NCBI GenBank assembly: GCA_036011085.1
Contig: DASCMS010000147.1
Location: 1 to 64,000, forward strand
Direction of reading: 5' to 3'
DNA length: 64,000 bases
Source of the DNA: UBA8231 sp036011085
GTDB taxonomy: Bacteria; Latescibacterota; UBA2968; UBA8231
The notes under the pieces are model-generated. The model did no database searches. It was not told where the DNA came from and saw nothing but the letters and a program-made list of their open reading frames with translations. Positions 45,991-55,214 of the stretch are shown piece after piece (positions within the stretch are counted from its first letter, which is position 1; each line of letters begins with the position of its first letter). Made by a program: the position numbers and the translations under genes.

Positions 45991-47007
45991 ATGTCGGCAA
46001 CCGAAGACAGGCTCCGCGTCGGCGTGTATGGCTGCGGCGGCTGGGCCCGTCGAACCCACATCCCGAATCTGCAGAAACTGGATGTAGACATCGTCGCCCT
46101 GTGCGACGTCAGTGACGAGGCGGTCCAGTTGACGGCCGACGAATTCGGCATCCCGGCCCGCTTCAGCAACGGCCACGAGATGATCGGATCGGTTCCCTTC
46201 GACGCACTCTACTCCTGTGTGCCGGCCTATGCCCGGACCGACGTGGAGGCCGCGGCCGCACTACAGGGCATACATCTGTTCAGCGAAAAACCCCAGTCCA
46301 CCAGCATGGCCGTTGCCCGGAGTATTGCCGCAGCTGTCAGCGAGGGCGGCGGCCTGAGCACGGTCTGCTTCCGCGAGCGCTATCGGCCCATTTTTCAGGA
46401 GGCCAGACGGCGCCTCGCAGAAAGAAGCATCGTCCACGCCCGGTTCCAGAGTTTCGGCGGCCTGGCGGCGGCCCGTGAGAAAGGCTGGCCTCAGCAGACG
46501 AACTGGAACCACTGGATGGCCAAGGGTGGCGGGCGCGCCTTCGACTGGGGGGTGCACGCCGTCGACTACCTGCGCTTCGTCACCGGCATCGACGTTGCCA
46601 CGTCGCAGGCGTTCTACCATGGACCTGACGCCTTCCTCCATCCCCTGTCCTGTTCCTTCAACCTTGTCTTCACCACCGGTGCCACGGCGGCGCTGTCCTT
46701 CGTTTCCGCCGGATCCGTACCTCCCTCGGAGCCCTGGTTCACCCTGTTCTACGAGGGGGGGTACCTGGCGATCTTCGGCTATGAACGCATCGAGGAGAAT
46801 GGCGAAGTGGTCTACGAAGCGGAGGAGTTCGACCCGTGGTTCGAGCAGGATCGGGTGTTCGTCGACTGTATGCGCAGCGGCGATGGCAGCGCCCTGCTGA
46901 GTGATTATGCCGACGGCCTGAAGTCGCTGGCTCCCGTACTTGCCGGCTGGGCCTCCTCCGCGCGCGGCGGGCATCCGGTGGACGTAGCCGCCTTCGCCGC
47001 GGTGTAA
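45991..47007 (+). CDS. Gfo/Idh/MocA family oxidoreductase
   Basis: 338 residues with GVYGCGGWARRTHIPNL (NAD binding) and SEKPQSTSM, carrying the catalytic Lys. The C-terminal sheet domain contains FDWGVHAVDYLRF, the usual substrate His region. AAGGA at 45978-45982 is the ribosome site. It is followed by MATE and ROK genes on the same strand, suggesting sugar uptake or metabolism. Confidence 0.9.
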   Translation: MSATEDRLRVGVYGCGGWARRTHIPNLQKLDVDIVALCDVSDEAVQLTADEFGIPARFSNGHEMIGSVPFDALYSCVPAYARTDVEAAAALQGIHLFSEKPQSTSMAVARSIAAAVSEGGGLSTVCFRERYRPIFQEARRRLAERSIVHARFQSFGGLAAAREKGWPQQTNWNHWMAKGGGRAFDWGVHAVDYLRFVTGIDVATSQAFYHGPDAFLHPLSCSFNLVFTTGATAALSFVSAGSVPPSEPWFTLFYEGGYLAIFGYERIEENGEVVYEAEEFDPWFEQDRVFVDCMRSGDGSALLSDYADGLKSLAPVLAGWASSARGGHPVDVAAFAAV

Positions 47008-47017
47008 ACGAACCCTT

Positions 47018-48457
47018 GTGACCCACTCCCTTCGCGCCCGCTGGTCGGCTCCCGGCGGTTACCGCGAGTTCCTCGTCATCGCCTTCCCCATGATCCTGAG
47101 CACGGCGACATGGAGTGTCCAGCACTTCATCGATCGTGTCTTTCTCACGTGGTACTCCACCGACGCTCTGGCCGCGTCCCTGCCAGCGGGGATGACCAAC
47201 TTCGTCATCGTCAGCCTGTTTCTCGGCACCGCGGGATACGTCAACACTTTCGTCGCCCAGTATGTCGGCGCCGGGCGCAACGAACGGGTCGGGCCTTCCC
47301 TGTGGCAGGGCGTCTACCTGTCGGTGATCAGCGGCGGTGCCGGGTTCGTCGTCGCCCTCCTCGCCACGTCGATCTTTCGGCTCGTCGGTCACGATGCGGC
47401 GGTACAGGCCTATGAGGTCCCCTACTTCCGCATACTGTGCTACGGTATCGGGCCCCTGATCCTGTCGACGGCTCTGTCCTGCTTCTACAGCGGCAGGGGC
47501 CGTACCTGGCCCGTGCTGGGTGTCAGCGTCGTCGCCATGAGCTTCAACGTCGTCATCGATTACGCCCTCATATTCGGCCACTGGGGTGCACCCGAGATGG
47601 GGATTCAGGGAGCCGCATGGGCGACGAACATCGCCACGGTGCTGGCCACGCTGATCTATATCCTGCTGTTGTCCCGCCCCTCCTACCGACGGCAGTTCGC
47701 CATCTTCTCCGGCTGGCGCCTCGACCGTGACCTGTTCGGCCGGCTCCTGCGGTTCGGTGGCCCCAGCGGCGTCAACTTCATGCTCGACATCCTCGCCTTC
47801 ACGTTCTTCATCCTCATCGTCGGACGTATCGGTCGGCTGGAGTTGACGGCGACCAATCTCGCCTTCAACATCAACAGCCTCGCCTTCATGCCCCTCATCG
47901 GCGCCGGCATCGCCCTGTCGACGATGGTGGGCCAGCGACTTGGCGGTGATGACCCTGAGGCAGCCGCCTTCTGTACGTGGACGGGTGTTCATGTTGCCCT
48001 CGGCTACATGAGCATCATGGCCCTGGCCTACACCTTCCTTCCGGATCTGTTCCTGATGCCCTATGGTGTCGGGGCCCAGGGAGAGGAGTTCGTCGCCGCC
48101 CGTGACCTCGCCCGTGTGCTCTTGCGCTTCGTCGCCTTCTATTGCGTGTTCGATGCTGCCTACATGATGTTCACCGCCGCCCTCAAGGGCGCCGGTGACA
48201 CCCGCTATGTCATGGTAGCCTCGGTGGTATTGGGGATGTCCATCATGGTGACACCGCCCCTGATCGCCGTCGAGTTCTTCGACGCCAGCGTGTTCGTCGT
48301 CTGGATCTTCATCTGCGCCTACCTGGCCACGGCGGCGTTGGCGTTCTACCTGCGTTTCCGGGGCGGCAAGTGGCAGAGCATGCGAGTCATCGAGGCCGCG
48401 CCGGAGCCAGGCATCGAGGATCCGCCACGGGTGGCCGGTGCCGAGGTAGTGATCTGA
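47018..48457 (+). CDS. MATE family efflux transporter
   Basis: 479 residues with about 12 helices in two related halves. MATE-like features are FPMILSTATWSVQHFIDRVFL near the start, AGYVNTFVAQYVGAGR, GWGAPEMGIQGAAWATN-like loop after helix 5 and ALKGAGDTRYVM late in the protein. It exports cationic drugs or metabolites with Na+ or H+. GTG start without a good ribosome site. The stop overlaps the ROK start (TGATG). Confidence 0.9.
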   Translation: MTHSLRARWSAPGGYREFLVIAFPMILSTATWSVQHFIDRVFLTWYSTDALAASLPAGMTNFVIVSLFLGTAGYVNTFVAQYVGAGRNERVGPSLWQGVYLSVISGGAGFVVALLATSIFRLVGHDAAVQAYEVPYFRILCYGIGPLILSTALSCFYSGRGRTWPVLGVSVVAMSFNVVIDYALIFGHWGAPEMGIQGAAWATNIATVLATLIYILLLSRPSYRRQFAIFSGWRLDRDLFGRLLRFGGPSGVNFMLDILAFTFFILIVGRIGRLELTATNLAFNINSLAFMPLIGAGIALSTMVGQRLGGDDPEAAAFCTWTGVHVALGYMSIMALAYTFLPDLFLMPYGVGAQGEEFVAARDLARVLLRFVAFYCVFDAAYMMFTAALKGAGDTRYVMVASVVLGMSIMVTPPLIAVEFFDASVFVVWIFICAYLATAALAFYLRFRGGKWQSMRVIEAAPEPGIEDPPRVAGAEVVI

Positions 48458-49356
48458 TGGGAGACCTGTGCTGGGGAATCGACCTGGGCGGCACCAAGAT
48501 CGAAGGTGTCGTGTTGCCCTCTGCCGACTCGACGGAGCCTCTCTGTCGTCTGCGGCTTCCCACCGAGCGCGATCGCGGCTACGATCACGTCCGCCGGAAT
48601 ATCGTCGCTCTTGTCGATCGCCTGGCGCAAGAGGCAGGCACCCGACCTCAGGCCATCGGTTGTGGCACGCCGGGCACCCTGGATCCCGCAACCCTGACGC
48701 TGAAGAACTCCAACACGACCTGCCTCATCGGCCACCCCCTGCAGCGCGATTTAACCGATGATCTGGGCTGTCGCGTCGAGTTGGCCAATGACGCCAACTG
48801 CTTCGCCCTGGCCGAAGCCCGCCTCGGCGCCGGACGTGGGGCTCCCACCGTCTTCGGCATCATCCTGGGGACCGGTGTCGGAGGCGGCGTCATTATCGAC
48901 GGCCGGGTCCTTCCCGGCGGTCAGGGCATCGGCGGTGAGTGGGGGCACATCGTGCTCGACCCGGAAGGTCGCCAGTGCTACTGCGGTCGGCGGGGTTGTG
49001 TCGAGACCTTCCTGTCAGGTCCGCATCTGGAAACCTTTTACCGCGACCTGTCGGGCGAGTCTGTCGACCTGCCCGACATCGCCCTTCGCGCCCATGCCGG
49101 ACAGGACACTGCCGCCATCGAGACCATCGACCGTCTCACAACCTGGTTCGGACGGGGCGTCGCCACGGTGATCAACATCCTCGACCCCCACGTCGTCGTC
49201 CTCGGCGGCGGCGTCAGCAACATCGACGCCCTCTACACCCGCGGTGTCGAAGCCCTGACGCCATGGGTGTTCAACGACACCGTCCACACGCGTGTCGTAC
49301 GCAACGAACTGGGAGACTCCGCCGGTGTCTTCGGCGCCGCCATGTTGGTGGCGTGA
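48457..49356 (+). CDS. ROK family sugar kinase (glucokinase-like)
   Basis: 299 residues. ATP motif GIDLGGTKIEGVVL, catalytic Asp in LANDANCFALAE, GTGVGGGVIIDG, the ROK motif GEWGHIVLD and the zinc finger CYCGRRGCVE are all present. It lacks an N-terminal helix-turn-helix, so it is a kinase rather than a repressor. The substrate is probably a hexose such as glucose, fructose or N-acetylhexosamine. Convergent with the RraA-like gene, 1 bp between stops. Confidence 0.93.
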   Translation: MGDLCWGIDLGGTKIEGVVLPSADSTEPLCRLRLPTERDRGYDHVRRNIVALVDRLAQEAGTRPQAIGCGTPGTLDPATLTLKNSNTTCLIGHPLQRDLTDDLGCRVELANDANCFALAEARLGAGRGAPTVFGIILGTGVGGGVIIDGRVLPGGQGIGGEWGHIVLDPEGRQCYCGRRGCVETFLSGPHLETFYRDLSGESVDLPDIALRAHAGQDTAAIETIDRLTTWFGRGVATVINILDPHVVVLGGGVSNIDALYTRGVEALTPWVFNDTVHTRVVRNELGDSAGVFGAAMLVA

Positions 49357-49357
49357 G

Positions 49358-50056
49358 TCAGCGGTCTCGCCGCTCGTATTGTTTCAGTGTCTCTTCGTCA
49401 GGGGGATAGGTCCCCACCAGTGAGGCCCCGGCGCGAATCCTGGCCAGGATGAACTCCTCCTTTGATTCCATCTCCTCCGCTGCCGCTGCCACATCATCGG
49501 CCAGGTGCGCCGGGATCACGACCACACCCTCGGCATCACCGACGATGATGTCCCCGGGGAACACCGCCACCTCCCCGCAACCTACCGGCACCTGAATCTC
49601 GCTCGGATAGTGGATCGTCTTGTTGGTGTGCGCATTCATGGCGCGCGAGTACGCCGCCAGACCGCACTCAGCAATGGTGGGACTGTCCCGGTAGGCGCCA
49701 TCGGTGACGACTCCGGCAGCACCCAGCTGGTGCATCCGCTCCGCCAGGATCGAACCCATGGTCCCTGCCCGTGTGTCACCGCGGGCGTCGATGACGAGCA
49801 CATCGCCGGGCGTCAGCTGTTCGATCCCCACACGCTGCTTGTCCGTGAGATTGTCCATGGGCACGTCGGTGAGATCTTCCCGGGCTGGGATGTAGCGCAA
49901 TGTGAACGCCCGCCCCGCCATCTTCATCGTCGACTTCAGAGGCGAGACATCGTGCATGAACGTATTGCTCAGCCCCCTCCCCTTGAGGACCGAGGTGAGC
50001 GTCGCCGTGCTCGGTACGAGCAACCGGTCGAGTGTGTCCTGAGATATGGTGGTCAT
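49358..50056 (-). CDS. RraA-like family protein (HMG/CHA aldolase type)
   Basis: 232 residues. The family signature is AGTMGSILAERMHQLGAAGVVTDGAYRDSP, with the Arg-Asp pair that binds substrate and metal in aldolases; the C-terminal extension past the barrel (EEMESKEEFILARI) is common in such homologues. It could be a 4-hydroxy-4-methyl-2-oxoglutarate aldolase or oxaloacetate decarboxylase, less likely an RNase E regulator. ATG 50056 has GGAG 8 bases upstream; GTG 50065 would overlap the GH133 stop by 4 bp. Confidence 0.85.
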   Translation of the reverse strand: MTTISQDTLDRLLVPSTATLTSVLKGRGLSNTFMHDVSPLKSTMKMAGRAFTLRYIPAREDLTDVPMDNLTDKQRVGIEQLTPGDVLVIDARGDTRAGTMGSILAERMHQLGAAGVVTDGAYRDSPTIAECGLAAYSRAMNAHTNKTIHYPSEIQVPVGCGEVAVFPGDIIVGDAEGVVVIPAHLADDVAAAAEEMESKEEFILARIRAGASLVGTYPPDEETLKQYERRDR

Positions 50057-50061
50057 TCCTG

Positions 50062-52068
50062 TCACTCCGTGTCGAGTTCGTGCAGGACGCGCAACAGCTC
50101 CGCCACGCTCCATGCCTGGGCAACGGTACCCCTGGGCTCGTGCGGGGTGTCGCCGTCAAAGATCTCTGCGATCGTACCGATACAACCCTCGGCCAGATGC
50201 TCGGTGAAGCCATCAAGGGCCGCACGGGCAAGATCCAGTCCCTCCTGCCCGCCATGGCGCATCCAGGCCGTCAGGTAGGGTCCGATCAACCAGCCCCAGA
50301 CGGTGCCCTGGTGGTAGGCGCCGTCACGGGCCAGCGGGGCTCCGCCGTAACGCCCACGGTACTCGGGATCCTTGGGGGACAGGCTGCACAGGCCCCGCGG
50401 TGTGGCCAGGTGATCCCGTGCGACGTTGAGAACCTGTCTGGCGCGATCTCCTTCGATGAGGGCGAAGGGCAGGCTGAGTGCGAACAGCTGGTTCGGTCGG
50501 ACGGCCCCATCCGCACTGCCGCTGACACCATCGACATCGACCACGTCGAACAGGCACCCCTGCTCCTCGTTCCAGAACGCCTCTTCGAAGCGGGACTGCA
50601 CCTGCCTCGCCCGCGTCTCGGAGTCCGCCGATGCGGCTGGTGGCACATGGGTCCTCGACAGGGCGGCATGGATGCGCAGCGCGTTGTACCAGAGAGCCTG
50701 GATCTCCACCGGCTTGCCGCGCCGCGGAGTCACCACCCAGTCGCCTACCTTGGCGTCCATCCAGGTGAGCTGCTGTCCCACTTCGCCGGCGGCGAGCAGG
50801 CCATCTGTGTCGACGCCGATCCCGTGGCGTGTTCCCTGTTCGTGCCAGCTGAGGATATCGTCGAGGATCGGCATCAACTCGCCAACGAACTCGTCGTCTC
50901 CGGTAGCGGCCAGATAGTGATGAACGGCGACGAAGAACCACAGTGTCGCGTCCACCGTGTTGTAGTCAGCCCCGCCCCCATCGGGAAAGCGATTGGGCAG
51001 CATGCCCTCGCTGACAGCCTCGGAGAAAACCTGCAGGATTCGGCGCGCGTCCTCGTGGCGACCCGTGACGAGGGCCAGACCGGGCAGGGCGATCATCGTA
51101 TCCCGCCCCCAATCCGTGAACCAGTGATAGCCGGCGACGATCGTGCGCAGATCGGCGCCGCGACGGACGAGAAACTGATCGGCCGACAGGTGCAGATGCC
51201 GATGCAGAGGATCGTCGGGTACATCGACGATCAGCGCCCGGCGACGCGCCTCTTCCGCCGCCAGCAGCTCATCGCCGTCGTGGGGGCCTGCCTCGATCGT
51301 CGCCACGAGTGTGACGTGGTCACCGACGCGCAGAGCCAGTTCGATGGTCCCATGGGTGAACAGATCCTCGCGGCCGTCGAGGCCCCGGTAGAACTCACGA
51401 TCGTACTCGTAGTCGTAGAACCACTCCGGCGCCGCGTGGAAGGCCGCCGTCCCCGGCAGGTGCAGCCTCACGTTGGGCAGATCCCGGTAGGACGGCAGGC
51501 TCAGGACACCATCATCGAGTGTCGCCTGCCGCTGGATCGCCCCGTTGGCCCTCGTCAGGTGATGATAGTCGCGTCCGCCGACGAAAGGCCGCAAGCCCAG
51601 CAGAAAGGCCTCCGGTGTGGTGACATCTGACGTTACCGCCTCAACGTCATAGCGAATGACGACGGTGTTGTGACCGTGGATTGCAGCCACGGTGCGCCGC
51701 AACAGAATATCATCTACCTGATAGGTGAATGCGGGAAATAGACCGCGCTCGAAGCGTCGCAGATACTCGAAGCCACTGGGGTGCACGACGCCCGGGTACC
51801 GGTTGCAGCCCAGTTCGTGTCGGGCGCCGTTGAGCTCGACCGTCTCCTCGAGGCGGGACAGCATGACGACGCGATCGAGGGGGGGATTCAGCGCCGCCAC
51901 GAGAAGACCGTGATAGCGGCGGGAGTGAGCCCCACTGACGGTGGACGACGCCCACCCTCCCAGACCGTTCGTCTCGAGCCATTCGCGACGGCAGGCCGCC
52001 TCGAAATCACTGGTGATCTCCGGTCCCAGAACGATGGGCCAGTTCTCCTGCGTCCCGGAGCAACTCAC
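50062..52068 (-). CDS. Amylo-alpha-1,6-glucosidase / glycogen debranching enzyme (GH133-like)
   Basis: 668 residues. N-terminal GDE domain (EWLETNGLGGWASSTVSG, RRYHGLLVA) and C-terminal (alpha/alpha)6 toroid with HWFTDWGRDTMIALPGL, MDAKVGDWVVTPRRGK and YHQGTVWGWLIGPY. It hydrolyses alpha-1,6 branches of glycogen-like polymers. GTG 52068 overlaps the DSD1-type gene stop by 4 bp. The full length of the archaeal/bacterial GDE type is present. No other glycogen genes are near. Confidence 0.93.
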   Translation of the reverse strand: MSCSGTQENWPIVLGPEITSDFEAACRREWLETNGLGGWASSTVSGAHSRRYHGLLVAALNPPLDRVVMLSRLEETVELNGARHELGCNRYPGVVHPSGFEYLRRFERGLFPAFTYQVDDILLRRTVAAIHGHNTVVIRYDVEAVTSDVTTPEAFLLGLRPFVGGRDYHHLTRANGAIQRQATLDDGVLSLPSYRDLPNVRLHLPGTAAFHAAPEWFYDYEYDREFYRGLDGREDLFTHGTIELALRVGDHVTLVATIEAGPHDGDELLAAEEARRRALIVDVPDDPLHRHLHLSADQFLVRRGADLRTIVAGYHWFTDWGRDTMIALPGLALVTGRHEDARRILQVFSEAVSEGMLPNRFPDGGGADYNTVDATLWFFVAVHHYLAATGDDEFVGELMPILDDILSWHEQGTRHGIGVDTDGLLAAGEVGQQLTWMDAKVGDWVVTPRRGKPVEIQALWYNALRIHAALSRTHVPPAASADSETRARQVQSRFEEAFWNEEQGCLFDVVDVDGVSGSADGAVRPNQLFALSLPFALIEGDRARQVLNVARDHLATPRGLCSLSPKDPEYRGRYGGAPLARDGAYHQGTVWGWLIGPYLTAWMRHGGQEGLDLARAALDGFTEHLAEGCIGTIAEIFDGDTPHEPRGTVAQAWSVAELLRVLHELDTE

Positions 52069-53126
52069 CGGATGGCGCCGCGGGCGTGCACCGGCCAGAA
52101 GGCCTCCACCCGATTGCCGCGTACCGCGGCGATGACGTCGTGCTCGTTGAAGGTGGGACAGGGATGCACCGGAATCACCTGCATACGATCACCGATCTGA
52201 GGACGCGCCGCGCAACCGGATACATCCACCTGACCATGTTCCTCCGAGGCGCCGGCAAGACGAGCCTCGGGAAACTCGATGATGTGGCCCATCAGGGAGC
52301 CGCGTTCCTCGTCAGTCAGGACGGCAGCGCTCAGGGATTTGCTGCCTCCGTCGAGAATGGCGCGAGTGGGCGTCGGCCGGCTGACGCAGGTCACCAGCAC
52401 CCGCACCGCGCACTGCGCCACCGTGTGTGTCTGCAGCTGTAGATGCTTCATGCCGCCCACCGGATACTCGCCGGCACGAAACTCGGTCAGCTCCGGGATC
52501 TCGTGCGCCGTGAAGGCCGCCGGCGTCGAGCCGCCGCTGACGATGGGATGGGGCAATCCTCTAGCGTCGAACTGCGCCAGGCAGGCCTGAAGAAAGGGGC
52601 GGATGTCAGGTGGTGCCGGCATGATCATCACACCCCGCAGCTCCAGTCCGGGCAGGCCGTCCACCAGCGCAGCCAGGTCACCGGCCAGTTCGGGTGTCTC
52701 CACGCCGCATCGTCCGCCGCCACCCAGCTCGATCACGACGCCAACCGAAACCTCTGCCGACGTTGTCGCCTCGGACAGGCCGCGAATCGTGACTTCCGAG
52801 TCGGCCGCCACCGTCAGCTGTGTCTGCCGGGTCAGTGCCGTGAGCCGTTCCAGTTTCTGCTGGCCGATGATGTTGAACGGAATCAGCACGTCACGGTTCA
52901 CACCACCGGCAACCATCACCTCTGCCTCGCCCAGTTTCTGACAGGTGATGCCCATGGCGCCACGATCCATCTGCATGTGGGCGATGGCCAGGCACTTGTG
53001 CGTCTTGATGTGGGGTCGTAGCCCGATGTTGTGACTGGAGAAGTAGGACTGATACCGGTCGAGATTGTCCTCGAGTCCGTCGAGGTCAACTACCAGATGG
53101 GGCGTATCGAGATCGTCGATGTGCAT
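52065..53126 (-). CDS. PLP-dependent DSD1-type enzyme (D-serine dehydratase/D-threonine aldolase family)
   Basis: 353 residues, fold type III barrel plus beta domain. The PLP Lys lies in LRPHIKTHK near residue 41. The zinc site is the late HPCPTFNEHD: His-x-Cys, which is the D-serine dehydratase pattern (D-threonine aldolases usually have His-x-Asp). It acts on beta-hydroxy D-amino acids. It begins an operon with GH133 and RraA-like genes whose biochemistry has no obvious link. Confidence 0.88.
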   Translation of the reverse strand: MHIDDLDTPHLVVDLDGLEDNLDRYQSYFSSHNIGLRPHIKTHKCLAIAHMQMDRGAMGITCQKLGEAEVMVAGGVNRDVLIPFNIIGQQKLERLTALTRQTQLTVAADSEVTIRGLSEATTSAEVSVGVVIELGGGGRCGVETPELAGDLAALVDGLPGLELRGVMIMPAPPDIRPFLQACLAQFDARGLPHPIVSGGSTPAAFTAHEIPELTEFRAGEYPVGGMKHLQLQTHTVAQCAVRVLVTCVSRPTPTRAILDGGSKSLSAAVLTDEERGSLMGHIIEFPEARLAGASEEHGQVDVSGCAARPQIGDRMQVIPVHPCPTFNEHDVIAAVRGNRVEAFWPVHARGAIR

Positions 53127-53475
53127 CGGGCTTGTCTCCGTGGGGGACCGTCAACGGTAGACGTGGGCCGCGATGCGGGCAAGGTCGACAGCCTGGTCGG
53201 GCAATCAGGAGCGCATTCTGTCATCCCTGAGTGTCGCACTACAGACTTGATGCGAGGGATTCTGCAGGTCTGAGACACGTCCACGTCCACAGTCTTGCCA
53301 CGATGGTGCCAGACCTCGCCGCTGTTGGACCGCTCTCAGACTGAAGACTAGGTTTGAGTACGTTAGGTCCAGCCACTCTGATCTCATCACAGCGCGAGGC
53401 CCATCCGTACTACTTACGGGACCTCGGCCAGAAATCATCTGTCCTCCGAGTGAAGGGGCAGAAGAAAGGGCGACA
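53127..53475. other. 349-bp region without a supported gene
   Basis: I see no convincing coding sequence, RNA gene or repeat here. Short open frames on both strands lack ribosome sites and domain-like sequence. By eye it is less GC-rich than the flanks. It starts the scar that ends with the integrase remnant. Confidence 0.6.
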
Positions 53476-53772
53476 GTGGAGTACATCTATCCCTCCATTG
53501 CGGCAGCTTCCATCGTCGCAATCCTGGCCACATTGCATAGACCCATTCGCGACTGGATCGCCTGTGCCTTCGGCAAGAGTTGGTTCATCGCAATCAGGTT
53601 CATACTGATTGTCACGGCAGCTTCATTCTCGCTCCTGGGTGTCTTTGATCGATCCGCATCTGACTCCCTCTCAACTACGGAGACCTATACCTTCGAAGTC
53701 GGATCACATTGGTTCGTCGATTCAGCCGGAAGCCGCGCTGCACTGTTCGGCGCCGAGAACGAGCTGATGTAG
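53476..53772 (+). CDS. Small hypothetical membrane protein
   Basis: 98 residues from GTG 53476, preceded by AAAGGG. Two hydrophobic segments (YPSIAAASIVAILATL and IAIRFILIVTAASFSLLGVF) flank a short basic loop with HRPIRDW; the C-terminal 40 residues are polar. No family recognised. Base use is less GC-biased than neighbours, and it lies next to a decayed integrase, so it may have arrived by transfer. Confidence 0.4.
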   Translation: MEYIYPSIAAASIVAILATLHRPIRDWIACAFGKSWFIAIRFILIVTAASFSLLGVFDRSASDSLSTTETYTFEVGSHWFVDSAGSRAALFGAENELM

Positions 53773-53795
53773 AACGCCTTCGTCATGCCCTTCAG

Positions 53796-54501
53796 TCAAG
53801 GTTGGCGAACTGTCTCGGCTGAGTGGATGACCACAGAACCCAAATTCTTCCAGTCAGCGGGACTGCGCACACCGGCGGGACCACGATCCAAGACGTGGGT
53901 GTAGATCATCGTCGTCGACACGTCCTTGTGTCCGAGCAATTGCTGGACGGTTCGGATGTCGCCGCCCTCCTCCAGCAGGTGGGTGGCAAAACAGTGCCGC
54001 AGGGTATGACCCACTGCCAGGGCCACTCTCGGCCGGCCGTCGGCAACTTGGCTGCCAGAGCCTCGGGCAATTCGACCCAACCGCTGCCTTGCTCAAGATC
54101 ACGTTGGTGCTGATGGCCGACACCGTTCAGGTGCTTACTCAAGGCGATCCGGGCGGCCGCCGGCAACAGGTAGCGCGATCGCGGTCACCCTTTCCGCGCC
54201 GCACGGTGATCTGACTCCGATCGAAGTCGATGTCCTTGACGCGCAGCCGGCAACACTCCATCAGGCGGAGGCCTGAGCCATAGAGGATCAGCGCCATCAG
54301 CCGTGGCAGTCCGTGCATGTGCGCCAGGACAGCTCGGACCTCTTCTCGGCTGAGTACGACGGGCAGACGATCGGGAGTGTTGGCGCGGACAAGTTTGTCG
54401 AGCCACGGCAGATCCTGCTCCAGCACTTCGCGATTCAAGAAGAGCAGCGGACCATGGGCTGTTCTGGCGGTCTGATGAGGACGAGCTATAGACCACGCCA
54501 A
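53796..54501 (-). pseudogene. Integron-type tyrosine recombinase remnant
   Basis: Pieces of an IntI-like integrase lie in different frames. First piece (from ~54450): PLLFLNREVLEQDLPWLDKL, RLPVVLSREEVRAVL, LILYGSGLRLMECCRLRVKD with catalytic Arg, ending ~54180. Second piece (54166-54011): LPAAARIALSKHL to REWPWQW. Third piece (from ~54011): GHTLRHCFATHLLEEG, TVQQLLGHKDVS and TMIYTHVLDRGPAGVRSP with His, Arg, His and the Tyr. Between REWPWQW and GHTLRH about 30 residues that include the second-box region and the IntI-specific helix are missing, and the N-terminal core-binding domain is also lost. It cannot be active. No clear attC or attI site was found. Confidence 0.85.
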
Positions 54502-54692
54502 TCTCGGGCATGCGGCTTGGCCTCACTACGGATGCGCGCATCGATTCTCCTCCGGCGGCGTCCTGCGGCACACAGGATCTCGTGGTGGATGGCGCCGTCA
54601 ACTGAGCGCTCCTCGGCAACCAACGGAGCCGATCGAACCGGCGCAAGGTCTTGGCGGTTGCCCTGCCCGCGGGGGGTGGTTAGCCTCACTAC

Positions 54693-55214
54693 ATGCCCCT
54701 CGATCTTGTTACTGACGAACCCGTGGCCTTCCTGTGCGCCGTGATGGCCAGTGGGCCCGAGGCCGTCCAGCAGGCCTTCGACGACCTGGCTGGTGAGTTC
54801 GGAGAAATCCGTGCTCGCAGCCCGCTCTTCGACTTCGACATGACTGACTATTACGAGGCCGAGATGGGTCCCGGTCTATGCAAGTCACTGGCCTGGTTCG
54901 GGCCAGCTGTGGCGCCGGCGGAACTCTCGGCGCGAAAACAGGCGACCATCACCTTTGAGCGGGACCGGGCACAACAGGACCGACGTACGGTCAACGTCGA
55001 TCCAGGTCTGTTGTCCACCAACAGCCTGGTGCTGGCCACCACCAAGGCCAGTGGGCATCGCATCTGCATCGCTCCGGGATTGTGGGCGGAGGTGACCCTG
55101 ATGTTCGAGAAGGGGGCGTATCGGCCGCAGCCCTGGACCTATCGAGACTACCAGCGCCAGGACGTGGGCGCTTTCCTGCTGGACGTGCGGCGCCAGCTGA
55201 CGATGGCTCGCTGA
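54693..55214 (+). CDS. DUF4416 family protein
   Basis: 173 residues matching DUF4416 end to end: SPLFDFDMTDYYEAEMG, the RxVNVDPG segment (TVNVDPGLLSTN), LATTKASGHRICIAPGLWAEVTL and WTYRDYQ. The function is unknown. Members are single-domain proteins. It starts a chain of TGATG/ATGA overlaps with the sulfatase and the DUF362 gene, so it is likely made with them. Confidence 0.9.
   Translation: MPLDLVTDEPVAFLCAVMASGPEAVQQAFDDLAGEFGEIRARSPLFDFDMTDYYEAEMGPGLCKSLAWFGPAVAPAELSARKQATITFERDRAQQDRRTVNVDPGLLSTNSLVLATTKASGHRICIAPGLWAEVTLMFEKGAYRPQPWTYRDYQRQDVGAFLLDVRRQLTMAR

Noticed and set aside
46739..48691. 650-residue open frame on the minus strand
   Set aside because: It is antisense to the Gfo/Idh, MATE and ROK genes, which have clear family motifs; its own composition is low-complexity and domain-free.
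53362..53368. GTTAGGT as an integron recombination core site
   Set aside because: The 7-base GTTRRRY consensus is expected often by chance, and no partner site or stem-loop was found.
53205..53608. Two short open frames around 53.2-53.6 kb as genes
   Set aside because: No ribosome sites, no domain-like sequence, and they overlap each other on opposite strands.
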